DNA from: Micrococcaceae bacterium Sec5.7 | GTDB lineage: Bacteria > Actinomycetota > Actinomycetes > Actinomycetales > Micrococcaceae | Direction of reading: 5' to 3' | Assembly: GCA_039636785.1 (NCBI GenBank) | Contig: CP144169.1 | Location: 3,906,001 to 3,970,000 of the forward strand | Length of the DNA stretch: 64,000 nucleotides | Part shown: positions 8,479-16,470 of the stretch, piece by piece | How positions within the stretch are numbered: position 1 is the first letter of the stretch | Layout of the letters: every line of letters begins with the position of its first letter | Notes under the pieces: model-generated | What the model saw: the letters and a program-made list of their open reading frames with translations, nothing else | What the model was told of the DNA's origin: nothing | The model's database searches: none | Made by a program: the position numbers and the translations under genes

Positions 8479-9763
8479 CCGAGCCCTCCGGCTGCCGGCG
8501 CGCGAAGTCCGGCGCATGTTCGGGCCGCGGACCAAAGGCGATCATCCTGGCGGGCAGCATCCTGAACGCCGGAAGGTGCTCGGCCACAAAGATCAGCAGC
8601 CGGGGCACTCCGGAGCGGCCACCCGTAACGGCCGGTTTGAAGACAGTCGCGTGCAGCAGCCGCTGGGCGGCCTGCAGGACCACAGTGGGAAACATCCGGC
8701 GCTGCTGCACGGCGGCCAGCACCGATTCGGTGAGGCCGCCGGCTCCCAACGGCCGGGCAATCCGGGCCGCTGCTGCCACGGCATCCTGGATGGCCAGGTT
8801 GATTCCCACACCACCCGCCGGCGACATCGCATGGGCGGCGTCGCCGATCAGCAGCAGCCCCGGTTTATGCCAGCGCCTGAGCCGGTTGAGTTTCACATCC
8901 AGCAGATGCAGCTCATCCAGGGAACCGATCTCATCCACCCGGTCCGCCAGGTCCGGACGCAAGCCGGCAATCCGGCGTCGGAAACTTTCCACGCCTTCCG
9001 CCCGCAGCTGTGCATCCTTCCCCTTTTCGGCAAAGTAAGCGATCTGGTAGAAGTCCTTGCGCGTCAGCCCCAGGAGCACTTCGGTGCCGTTGAAGCGCGG
9101 AATCAGGGCTGCCACCTGATCCTGTTCGGCCGAGCTGCGGGACAACCTGAACCACCAGGTATCAAACGGCACCGGGAATTCACGCGGCACCATCCCGGCG
9201 GCATCCCGCAACACGGATCCCCGGCCGTCACAGGCCACTGTCAGGTGCGCGCGCAACTCGCCTTCGCCGAGCACCTGGCCGGAAGCGGCTTCCCTGGTAC
9301 GGTACGAAACCCCGGCAACCGCGCCGTCGTCGTCGTGCAGCAGCCCGGTTGCCTCGGTGTTCATGCGAAGCGTGAACGCGGGCTCCTGCTCCGCAGCGTC
9401 CACGAGAAAATTCAGCAGATCCCATTGCGGAACCATGGCCACGTAGTCGTAAGGCGGCTTGAGTGTGTCGAAGTCGCCGAACAGCACGGTCTTTCCGTCT
9501 CCCACGGGGAACCGGAAGTTGCCCAGCTTGCTCTGCGGGAGGGCGCGGAACCCTTCACCCAGGCCCAATTCATCCAGCAGACGGATGGTGGAGGCATGCA
9601 CCGTATCTCCACGGAAATCCCGCAGGAAATCGGCATGCTTTTCCAGCACGGTGACCTCGACACCGGCACGGGCCAGCAGAAGGCCCAGCATGATTCCGGC
9701 CGGCCCGCCTCCGGCAATGACGCAGGTGGTCGACTCCCTGGCGGATTTCTGTGGTGCTGGCAT
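8471..9763 (-). CDS. FAD-dependent monooxygenase (UbiH/PHBH type)
   Basis: A 430-residue class A flavoprotein hydroxylase. It has an N-terminal Rossmann motif (VIAGGGPAGIMLGLLLARAG), the conserved GDTVHASTIRLLDELGLG stretch, a DG motif (CDGRGSVLRDAAGM) and the FAD-ribityl motif GDAAHAMSPAGGVGINLAIQDA near residue 300. Such enzymes use NAD(P)H and oxygen to hydroxylate aromatic or polyketide-like substrates; the substrate here is unknown. The ATG is preceded by GGAGGGG. A perfect TTCAAC-N4-GTTGAA palindrome lies just upstream and is probably an operator. Confidence 0.88.
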   Translation of the reverse strand: MPAPQKSARESTTCVIAGGGPAGIMLGLLLARAGVEVTVLEKHADFLRDFRGDTVHASTIRLLDELGLGEGFRALPQSKLGNFRFPVGDGKTVLFGDFDTLKPPYDYVAMVPQWDLLNFLVDAAEQEPAFTLRMNTEATGLLHDDDGAVAGVSYRTREAASGQVLGEGELRAHLTVACDGRGSVLRDAAGMVPREFPVPFDTWWFRLSRSSAEQDQVAALIPRFNGTEVLLGLTRKDFYQIAYFAEKGKDAQLRAEGVESFRRRIAGLRPDLADRVDEIGSLDELHLLDVKLNRLRRWHKPGLLLIGDAAHAMSPAGGVGINLAIQDAVAAAARIARPLGAGGLTESVLAAVQQRRMFPTVVLQAAQRLLHATVFKPAVTGGRSGVPRLLIFVAEHLPAFRMLPARMIAFGPRPEHAPDFARRQPEGSDG

Positions 9764-9780
9764 TACCCCTCCAGAATTAA

Positions 9781-9796
9781 TTCAACAAGCGTTGAA
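9781..9796. promoter_or_regulatory. Palindromic operator candidate upstream of the monooxygenase
   Basis: TTCAAC-aagc-GTTGAA, a perfect six-base inverted repeat 18 bases upstream of the monooxygenase ATG in an AT-rich patch. The size fits a TetR- or MarR-type site, but no such regulator gene is next to it. Confidence 0.5.
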
Positions 9797-9862
9797 CCAA
9801 TCATGCATCCGCCTCAGTTCAATGTTCAGGTGCCGCCAGGGCCGCTGCCGCCGTCGGGGCGT

Positions 9863-9903
9863 GGGATCTCGGCACTTGGCGGGCCGGAAAGTGCCGAGAT
9901 CCC
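9863..9903 (-). terminator. Strong hairpin after the nucleoside hydrolase gene
   Basis: A perfect 15-base inverted repeat, GGGATCTCGGCACTT paired with AAGTGCCGAGATCCC, around an 11-base loop, ten bases past the hydrolase stop codon. There is no T tract, so it is either an actinobacterial-type terminator or an extragenic repeat. Confidence 0.6.
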
Positions 9904-9913
9904 GTTGCGCCTG

Positions 9914-10879
9914 CTAGTAGGCCAGCAACCTCTCCACCAAGTGCGGGGCGAGCGGCGCATCAGTCTCCAACACCACCCGTGTGCGGGCCCCGGCCTGGTC
10001 CACGGGTCCAAGCCGCTGGCCGCGAAGGTCGCAAATCGTCTGCCCCCGGCCGGGACCGTGGGTGTCGTCAACAGCAACATTGACGGCCGGCGCGAGCTTG
10101 GTCCGGATGCCTCCCACGGCGATCGCGGCCGCCAGGGGATCGTGAAGCGCACAGCTTCGCCGCCCGTAAACGCCGATGTAGAAATCGAAATAGTGATTCA
10201 CGATCTGTCCGAGCGCGCGTGCAAGGGGCCGCGGCGAGGCCAGCAAGGCCGCCCGGTCTGTTTCCTCGAGGGTGTTCTCCATTGTCACGTCCAACGGAAC
10301 AAGTGTCACGTCCCAGGGGGCGGCCAGGACTGCGTTGGCCGCCTCGGGGTCGTTGTGGATGTTGGCCTCGGCGACGGCGGTGACATTGCCGGGGACCAAT
10401 GCCGCACCGCCCATCAGTGTGACGTCCTTGATCAGCGCCGGAAGTCCGGGGTCCAGTTTCAGCGCCTCGGCCAGGTTGGTCAAAGAGCCGACGGCGACGA
10501 TGGAAAGCTGCCCCGCGTGCTCTCTGGCGAGCTGCACCAGCAAGTGGGCCGCGTCCTCCTGCAGCGGCTTGGCCGCCGAAGTCGGCAAATCAATGTTGCC
10601 GACGCCGTTGGCGCCGTGGATTTCCGGCACGCCGCCGTTGAACGTTCCAGCCAGGGGGTGGTGTGCTCCCGTGGCTACGGGCACGGAACCGATTCCGGCA
10701 AGGGCCAGGAGATCGAGGGTGTTGGCCGTGGCGCGGCCGGCACTGACGTTGCCGCTTACCGTGCCGATGCCCACGAGCGTGATCTCCGGTGAGGCGAGGA
10801 GGTAGGCGAGGGCCAGGGAATCGTCGACGCCGGTGTCGCAGTCGAAGTACACGGGCCTTGGGTTGACGGAATTGTTCAT
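9914..10879 (-). CDS. Nucleoside hydrolase
   Basis: Inosine/uridine-preferring nucleoside N-ribohydrolase, 321 residues, splitting ribonucleosides into a free base and ribose. The N-terminal calcium-binding signature DCDTGVDDSLAL (residues 14-25) is intact, and HDPLAAAIAV near residue 240 fits the second metal/active-site region. AAAGGAAAACC precedes the ATG. It is transcribed 43 bases after the MFS gene, while a ribokinase is coded on the other arm, which gives a coherent uptake, hydrolysis and ribose phosphorylation pathway. Substrate base preference cannot be read. Confidence 0.93.
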   Translation of the reverse strand: MNNSVNPRPVYFDCDTGVDDSLALAYLLASPEITLVGIGTVSGNVSAGRATANTLDLLALAGIGSVPVATGAHHPLAGTFNGGVPEIHGANGVGNIDLPTSAAKPLQEDAAHLLVQLAREHAGQLSIVAVGSLTNLAEALKLDPGLPALIKDVTLMGGAALVPGNVTAVAEANIHNDPEAANAVLAAPWDVTLVPLDVTMENTLEETDRAALLASPRPLARALGQIVNHYFDFYIGVYGRRSCALHDPLAAAIAVGGIRTKLAPAVNVAVDDTHGPGRGQTICDLRGQRLGPVDQAGARTRVVLETDAPLAPHLVERLLAY

Positions 10880-10922
10880 GGTTTTCCTTTGGTTCTATTC
10901 GGAAATGGAGGTTGCGGCGGGT

Positions 10923-12344
10923 TCACAGCTTCTGGCCGGGCCGCGGAGAAATGATGAAGCTTGCGACGAGCGCCAGCGCGGTGATTCCTACCGAGATCCA
11001 GAGTGCCGTGGAATAACCGTCCACGGTTCCCAGGGCGGCGAAAGGCGCCACGATGCCTATGCCCAGTCCCGCGCCGATACCAAAGCACGCGCCGTTCACT
11101 GCAGGCAGGGCGGCGGGGGCATCTTCGGGCGAGAGCACAACGCTGATGCCGCCGAGTGCCGTCAGCACCATGCCGTAGTAGCTGACGCCGAGGACGGCGA
11201 GGGCGGCCGCCACCACCCAGCGGTCCAGCGGGACCGAAGCGATGAGAACAAGTGCCAGGACGCTGATCAGCAGTCCTGCCCGGAGGAGTTTCAACCAGCC
11301 GCGCCTGCCGGCAAACCAGCCAGAGATCGGCGCGGCAAAGACGCCAATCAGGGCAGGCGGCGTGAGCAACAGCAGCGCGGAGGTTGCCGCGCCCAGGCCG
11401 TAGCCGGCCGAGGAATCCTGGCCGAGCAGCACAACGGTGAAGTTCATGACCGCGAAGATTCCCGTGAGTGTCAGGATGGTCGTGGCGAGGAGGGGCCACA
11501 TCTGCCGGGAGCGCAGGTGGTGGATGGCGATCAGGGGATTGCGGCTCTTCTTCTGGATCAGCCCGAAGAGCAGGAGCGAGACGACGGTGCCCGCCAGGTA
11601 CACCAGGGTGATCGGCGCCAGCCAGCCGGACGTTGGCCCCTGCGAGACAAAGAACGTGATGCAGATCAGAGCCATGGAAAGGGCGGCGGCCCCCCACCAG
11701 TCCATGCCCCCGGCCGCGTCATCCACTGCATCCTTGGGGACGACCAGGAACACGCAGGGCAGTGCGATCAGGGTGACGGCCAGGATGCCTACGAAAATCG
11801 ACCGGAAGCCAAGGGTATCGGCAAGAAGTCCGCCAATGTAGCCGTCCGCACCGCCGACGCCGCCGTTGACTGCCGTAATGAGGCCCAATGCCGTGCCGAA
11901 GGCCTTCGCGCTGAGGGATTTGCTCAGGATCGTGTACGCCAGCGGGAAGGTGGCGCTGGACGCCCCCTGGAGAACCCGTCCTATCAGCAGCACCGTCAGG
12001 TTCGGCGCCCAGATGCACAGCAGCGTTCCCACGGTCAGCAGGCCCAGCACGATGAGGAGAGTGTTGCGGCGGCCGATCACATCGCTCCAACGGCCCAGGA
12101 TGACGCTTGAAACGGCGCCGGCCAGGAAGAAGAGCGCGGATACCTGTGCAATCTGGTCCAGGTTCTCTCCGAGACTTTCGGCGATGTCCGGCAGTGCGGG
12201 CGACAGCATGCTGGCGTTCAGCTGAAACGCGACGACGCTGAGAATCAGTGTGGCGACCAGGCCGCCGGCGCGACCCCGCCGTGGGGCCTCCTGGGCGCGA
12301 GGCGGTGGGGCAGCGACTGTGGTGCTTGGACCTTGGGAAATCAT
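10923..12344 (-). CDS. MFS transporter, probable nucleoside uptake
   Basis: Polytopic major facilitator of 473 residues with the motif GRWSDVIGRRNTLLI between the second and third helices. ATG at 12344 was chosen because AAGGAGC lies eight bases before it; an in-frame start eight codons upstream is less well supported. The sequence is of the drug/H+ antiporter type, but the position, first in an operon with a nucleoside hydrolase and divergent from a regulator and ribokinase, suggests nucleoside or ribose import. That substrate is inference. Confidence 0.85.
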   Translation of the reverse strand: MISQGPSTTVAAPPPRAQEAPRRGRAGGLVATLILSVVAFQLNASMLSPALPDIAESLGENLDQIAQVSALFFLAGAVSSVILGRWSDVIGRRNTLLIVLGLLTVGTLLCIWAPNLTVLLIGRVLQGASSATFPLAYTILSKSLSAKAFGTALGLITAVNGGVGGADGYIGGLLADTLGFRSIFVGILAVTLIALPCVFLVVPKDAVDDAAGGMDWWGAAALSMALICITFFVSQGPTSGWLAPITLVYLAGTVVSLLLFGLIQKKSRNPLIAIHHLRSRQMWPLLATTILTLTGIFAVMNFTVVLLGQDSSAGYGLGAATSALLLLTPPALIGVFAAPISGWFAGRRGWLKLLRAGLLISVLALVLIASVPLDRWVVAAALAVLGVSYYGMVLTALGGISVVLSPEDAPAALPAVNGACFGIGAGLGIGIVAPFAALGTVDGYSTALWISVGITALALVASFIISPRPGQKL

Positions 12345-12396
12345 GAAAGCTCCTTCGTTGGAGGCCATGGCGGGGCGGCTGGCATAAGAATGCAGT

Positions 12397-12430
12397 GCAG
12401 TATGATGTTATACCTCTGGAGTATGACATG
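12397..12430. promoter_or_regulatory. Divergent control region with GTAT/ATAC repeats
   Basis: Between the MFS gene and the GntR gene lie GTAT-N6-ATAC (12400-12413) and ATAC-N7-GTAT (12410-12424), overlapping inverted repeats typical of GntR/HutC-type operators. TATGAT at 12401 could be a -10 element. Confidence 0.5.
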
Positions 12431-12493
12431 AGTCTCATCCGGAAGTCCATGGTTCAATTGAGGGATCAGCCACCCGGGTCAAAGGAGTGTTGC

Positions 12494-13279
12494 GTGAACA
12501 CCGAAGTGCATGCGTTTCTGTCGCCGACCCTGACGCCGCCGCTGGGCCAGCCGCTGCGCGTTGCCGTGTATTCGCGGCTGGCTGAGGGCATCCGTTCGAA
12601 GGTCTTCCCGCTCGGGTCCCTCCTGCCGCGAGAAACCGAACTGGGCACGGCGCTGGGCCTCAGCCGCACCGTGGTCCGCGAGGCACTCATGCTTCTTGAG
12701 GAAGACGGCCTTATCGTGACGCGGCGCGGCATCGGGAGGTTCGTCGCGGAAGCCCTTCCACGCGTCGGACTGGAAGAATTCCGCCCGTTCGAGTCCGCAC
12801 TGGCTCATCAGGACCGGCCCGTGAAGGTGGTTCCGGGCGATGTCAGCATCCAGGCGACCACCGACTTCGTTTCCAAGGGTCTGTCCCTCGACGCGGAAGC
12901 CAACACTTGGTTCCGTGAGTGCGTGTTGCACCGCGACGGCGAACCGGTCGCCGTCGTCCAGGAACATCTCCCGGCAGGCAGGTACTTGAGCGATATCAGC
13001 GCTGAACTGGCCGGGAACCTGCAGGCGGCGGCCAGGTCCAACGAGACGATGCTGGCGGGGCTGATCGCCCTCTGCGGCCCGGTCTTCAGCGGAGGGGTCT
13101 GCGACATCACGGTGGGCGTGGCGGGCGCCCGCGCCAAGCTTCTGAACCTGCGGGCCCAGGATCCGGTCCTGGTGCTGACACAAACAGCGCAATACAACGG
13201 AACCCCGGTCTATCTGGCCAAGTGCGTTGCCTCGGCACTGGCGGGGCAGCTGTCCATCGTCCAGACATCGTCCAACTAG
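12494..13279 (+). CDS. GntR-family regulator with UTRA-like effector domain
   Basis: A 261-residue regulator. The N-terminal GntR winged helix (RVAVYSRLAEGIRSKVFPLGSLLPRE, then LGLSRTVVREALMLLEEDGLIV) is followed by a UTRA-like ligand domain (WFRECVLHRDGEPVAVVQEHLPAG; YNGTPVYLAKCVA). GTG at 12494 was chosen because AAAGGAG sits six bases upstream; longer upstream starts lack a ribosome-binding site. It probably controls the divergent MFS-hydrolase operon and the ribokinase 30 bases downstream. The effector is probably a nucleoside or ribose derivative, by context only. Confidence 0.85.
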   Translation: MNTEVHAFLSPTLTPPLGQPLRVAVYSRLAEGIRSKVFPLGSLLPRETELGTALGLSRTVVREALMLLEEDGLIVTRRGIGRFVAEALPRVGLEEFRPFESALAHQDRPVKVVPGDVSIQATTDFVSKGLSLDAEANTWFRECVLHRDGEPVAVVQEHLPAGRYLSDISAELAGNLQAAARSNETMLAGLIALCGPVFSGGVCDITVGVAGARAKLLNLRAQDPVLVLTQTAQYNGTPVYLAKCVASALAGQLSIVQTSSN

Positions 13280-13309
13280 CCGCCCGGCGGCGACCTCACG
13301 AAAGAAGAC

Positions 13310-14167
13310 ATGAACATCATCACAAATCCGGCCCTGTGGGTTGTGGGCAGCATCAACCTTGATATCACCGCTACCACGGAGCGGCTTCCCGCGCCCGGCG
13401 AGACGGTGGGCGGTGGCTCCCTGCACCGCGAACCGGGAGGCAAAGGCGCCAACCAGGCAGCCGCAGCCGCGCGGCTCGGGGCACGCGTGCGGCTGGTCGG
13501 GGCCGTGGGCAACGATGCCGAGGGCCGCCAGATAATGCAGGCGCTGGAGGATGCCGGTGTGGGTGTCGACCACGTCACGGTCGCCGACGAGCCCACCGGC
13601 ACGGCCCTCATCGTCGTTGACCGCGACGGTGAAAACCAGATCGCAGTCTGCGAGGGCGCCAACCGGTCGGTGACCCTGGATGGCCTGAGCTTCGGCCCGG
13701 ATGACGCAGTCCTGACGCAACTCGAGACGTCCATGGATGTGGCACTCGAGCTGGCGCGCAAGACAACCGGCTATTTCGCCCTCAACGCGGCCCCTGCCCG
13801 AAGCCTTCCACAGGAAATCATCGACCGCGCCCAGCTCATCATCGTCAACGAGACGGAGTATGAACTCATCCCGGAGCTGTCAAAGGCCCCACTTGTCGCA
13901 GTGACTTACGGGGCAAAGGGCGCGACACTGCTCAGCCATGGCGAGCGGATAGCGGAAGCTCCGGCGGCAGCGACCACGGCCGTCAATAGCGTCGGCGCCG
14001 GGGACGCATTTTCGGCCGCTCTCACGCTTGCACTGGTCTCGGGCCTCGATCACACCCACGCCCTGAGACTTGCCTGCGCCGTGGGGGCTGCTGCCGTTGC
14101 TGATCCAGCGTCACAACCCTTTCTGGAACCGTTCGAGAGCTACCTGCAGGCCACGGCCTCCGCCTGA
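13310..14167 (+). CDS. rbsK: Ribokinase (PfkB family)
   Basis: Phosphorylates D-ribose to ribose 5-phosphate with ATP. At 285 residues it has both PfkB signatures: GGKGANQAAAAARLGARV near residue 44 and the C-terminal NSVGAGDAFSAAL with the catalytic Asp near residue 225. The sequence starts WVVGSINLDITATTERLPAPGETV, as in ribokinases. It follows the GntR gene closely and completes the nucleoside pathway by taking the ribose released by the hydrolase. It converges on the penicillin-binding-protein gene with a 17-base gap. Another sugar or nucleoside kinase of the family cannot be excluded. Confidence 0.88.
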   Translation: MNIITNPALWVVGSINLDITATTERLPAPGETVGGGSLHREPGGKGANQAAAAARLGARVRLVGAVGNDAEGRQIMQALEDAGVGVDHVTVADEPTGTALIVVDRDGENQIAVCEGANRSVTLDGLSFGPDDAVLTQLETSMDVALELARKTTGYFALNAAPARSLPQEIIDRAQLIIVNETEYELIPELSKAPLVAVTYGAKGATLLSHGERIAEAPAAATTAVNSVGAGDAFSAALTLALVSGLDHTHALRLACAVGAAAVADPASQPFLEPFESYLQATASA

Positions 14168-14184
14168 AAAGGGGAGCGCCGGGC

Positions 14185-16218
14185 TCAGCCGGCGGCGGTG
14201 AGGAATTCCTTCAGCAGCGGCCCGGACGTAGTGGCACCCAGTCCGCCTTCCTCCACGAACACCGCGACGGCCAGATCCCCGTGCACGGCAACGATCCACG
14301 CGTGGGTCTTCGGCGGGTCCTCCTTGCCGAATTCGGCTGTACCCGTCTTCGCACCCACCGGTGCGCCGGGGACGTCGGCCAGGAAGCCTGCGTGCCCTGA
14401 GGTCACCACTGCCCGCATCATGTCGGCCAGCGCGGCAGCTTCCTCCTTGGTCAGCGGCTTGTCTGATGCGGCGGCCGGGGGCAACGCAGAAGCGGACGAC
14501 GACGGCGATGCACCGTCGGTCGGTGCCGCACCTGGCGTCTCGCCCGCTTCAGTGCCCGAGCCGGCGGCTGCGCCGGCCTCGGCGTTCAGCACGAGCTGCG
14601 GCGAGACGGGCGAACCCTTCGCCACGGAACCGGCCATTACGGCGGCTGCCAGCGGAGACAGCAGCACCTTGCCCTGGCCGATCATGGACGCAGCGTGCTC
14701 AGTGCCTTCGGCCTCGCCCGGCACGGATCCCAGGAAAGCATCTGCACCCAGCCCGGGAGCCTCAACCGCAACGCCCAAGGCAGTGGCCGCGGCCTCGAGC
14801 TGGGCCTGGCTGACGCCCTCCCGTGCCGCTATGAACGCCGTATTGCAGGAGTGCGCAAAGGCATCGCGCAGGGTGACGGATCCCAGCGAACCGTCCGGGT
14901 AGCCTTCGGCGTTCTTGAACGTGCGCCCGTCCACCGTGAGCGTGGGCGTGCACTCAACCTTGGAGTCAGGGGTCATGCCGTTGCGGAGCATGGCCAGCGA
15001 ATCAACCATCTTGAAGGTTGAACCGGGCGCGTACTGGCCCAGCATGGCGGTGTTGTAGCCGTTGCTTCCCGGGCCCGAGGCCGCGGCCAGCACGGCGCCG
15101 GAGGAGGGCCTGATGGCCACGATCGCGGAGGCAGGGCCTACTTTGGCCAGGGTGCTCTCGGCCAGTTCCTGGAGCTTCGGGTCAAGCGTTGTCTTCAGTG
15201 GTGTTCCGGGCTTGGCCGGGATCTCGAAGAGGGTCCGGCGGGGGTCCTGGGCTGCAGCCTGGATTTCCTCCCGGGTGAGGTCCGACCTCTGCGCGCGGAT
15301 CACTACGCGATCGGCTCCGCGCAGCTGCGCGTCGTACTGCTGCTGCAGGCCGCCGGTTCCGGTGACATCGCCGGCGGTCAGGGCGCCGTCGGATTTCTCG
15401 ATCTGTTCCGCACTTGCGTCACCCACGGAGCCGAGCAGCGCCCGCGCGAAGGTGCGGGTCGGTGCCAGTGGCAGCGTGTCCGCGATCCCGCGGGCCCCCG
15501 GAATCGCCGCGATCTGCTCCTTTGTGACAGTGCGGTTGCCGTCATCGCGCAAAGTGATGGCGGTGACAAACGCTTCGGCGCCGGATGCTTCCACCTGCTG
15601 TGCATAGGCTGCCGGGTCCACCCCCACCAGCTTGGCAAGTTTGGTGGCGGAGGCAGCGGCATCGGCAGAACCCAGTGCGGGCTTGTCGATACCCACATTC
15701 ACCACCGGACGGTACGTGACCAGCTGGGCCCCGCCCGCGCCCAGGATATCGGCGCGTTGAGGTGATTCGGCGGCCTTGCTGAGGATCTCACCTTCCGCCA
15801 GATCGGGCACCAGCAGGGCGGGCTCCCAGGCTGTCAGCCACTTGTCACCGGACTTCTTCAGCTCAGCGGAAACGGTGTATTTCCATTCGACCGAACCGAT
15901 CTTCCAGGTGTAGTTCAACGGAACCTTGGCGGTGTCCGCCTCGAGTTTCAGCTCGCCCGTCTCCACCAAAGGTTTGGCCGGTTCGAGGGCTTTGAACACC
16001 TCTTTCAGCTGTTGGTTCGCGACCGCGGCGTCCCTGCCGTCAAAGGCGACAGAGCCGACGTCGAGCGCGGCAACGGCGGAAGCGAGCTGCTTGGCAGCGG
16101 CTTCGGCACCGCCGCGGCCGTCGTCGCAGGCCGCCAACGAGGCGCCGAGAATGAGTCCAACTAGTGCAAGCGAAAGTTTCTGAGAGTTCCCCACGGCGCC
16201 ATTATGCCCGTTTCCCAC
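14185..16218 (-). CDS. Penicillin-binding protein 2, lipoprotein type with NTF2-like domain
   Basis: Class B peptidoglycan transpeptidase of 677 residues, anchored outside the membrane. The N-terminal signal ends in the lipobox LAAC. An NTF2-like MecA-N-type domain (about 40-150) and a PBP dimerisation domain (about 160-320) precede the transpeptidase domain. All three catalytic motifs are present: STFK (near 400), SCN (HSCNTAF, near 455) and KTG (KTGTAEF, near 630). A Pro/Ser/Ala-rich insert lies before the KTG motif. The GTG at 16218 has AGGAAG upstream; a second GTG eight codons later is possible. Confidence 0.92.
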   Translation of the reverse strand: MGNGHNGAVGNSQKLSLALVGLILGASLAACDDGRGGAEAAAKQLASAVAALDVGSVAFDGRDAAVANQQLKEVFKALEPAKPLVETGELKLEADTAKVPLNYTWKIGSVEWKYTVSAELKKSGDKWLTAWEPALLVPDLAEGEILSKAAESPQRADILGAGGAQLVTYRPVVNVGIDKPALGSADAAASATKLAKLVGVDPAAYAQQVEASGAEAFVTAITLRDDGNRTVTKEQIAAIPGARGIADTLPLAPTRTFARALLGSVGDASAEQIEKSDGALTAGDVTGTGGLQQQYDAQLRGADRVVIRAQRSDLTREEIQAAAQDPRRTLFEIPAKPGTPLKTTLDPKLQELAESTLAKVGPASAIVAIRPSSGAVLAAASGPGSNGYNTAMLGQYAPGSTFKMVDSLAMLRNGMTPDSKVECTPTLTVDGRTFKNAEGYPDGSLGSVTLRDAFAHSCNTAFIAAREGVSQAQLEAAATALGVAVEAPGLGADAFLGSVPGEAEGTEHAASMIGQGKVLLSPLAAAVMAGSVAKGSPVSPQLVLNAEAGAAAGSGTEAGETPGAAPTDGASPSSSASALPPAAASDKPLTKEEAAALADMMRAVVTSGHAGFLADVPGAPVGAKTGTAEFGKEDPPKTHAWIVAVHGDLAVAVFVEEGGLGATTSGPLLKEFLTAAG

Positions 16219-16470
16219 GACAACTTCCTGTCACAGGATCATGCCCGGGGCGGATGTGCTTCGACGGGTGACCCGCCTGCCCGGCTGGCTCGCCCCTGGG
16301 GTCGCCTTGCGCCCTCGTCACAACAACAGTTGGGAGCCAGCCAGCCGGGTCAGGCCCAGCACCCCGGGGGACCTCGACGTCGACCACATTCCAGCCGTTT
16401 ACCGGCCGCCGCCGCCGGAGTCGCTTCACATCCGGCCACCGTCCCCGCGGTCAACCGTAGATCGGGCCAG

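Noticed and set aside
8306..10792. An 828-residue open frame on the plus strand
   Set aside because: It is antisense to the FAD monooxygenase and nucleoside hydrolase, both of which have full family motifs. Long antisense frames are common at this GC content.
10833..12110. A 425-residue plus-strand frame
   Set aside because: Antisense to the MFS transporter, rich in Gln/Arg/Gly as expected for a shadow frame, with no domain.
16202..16429. A 75-residue minus-strand frame between the PBP and phospholipase genes
   Set aside because: No good ribosome-binding site, overlaps the PBP start, basic and low-complexity; not supported.
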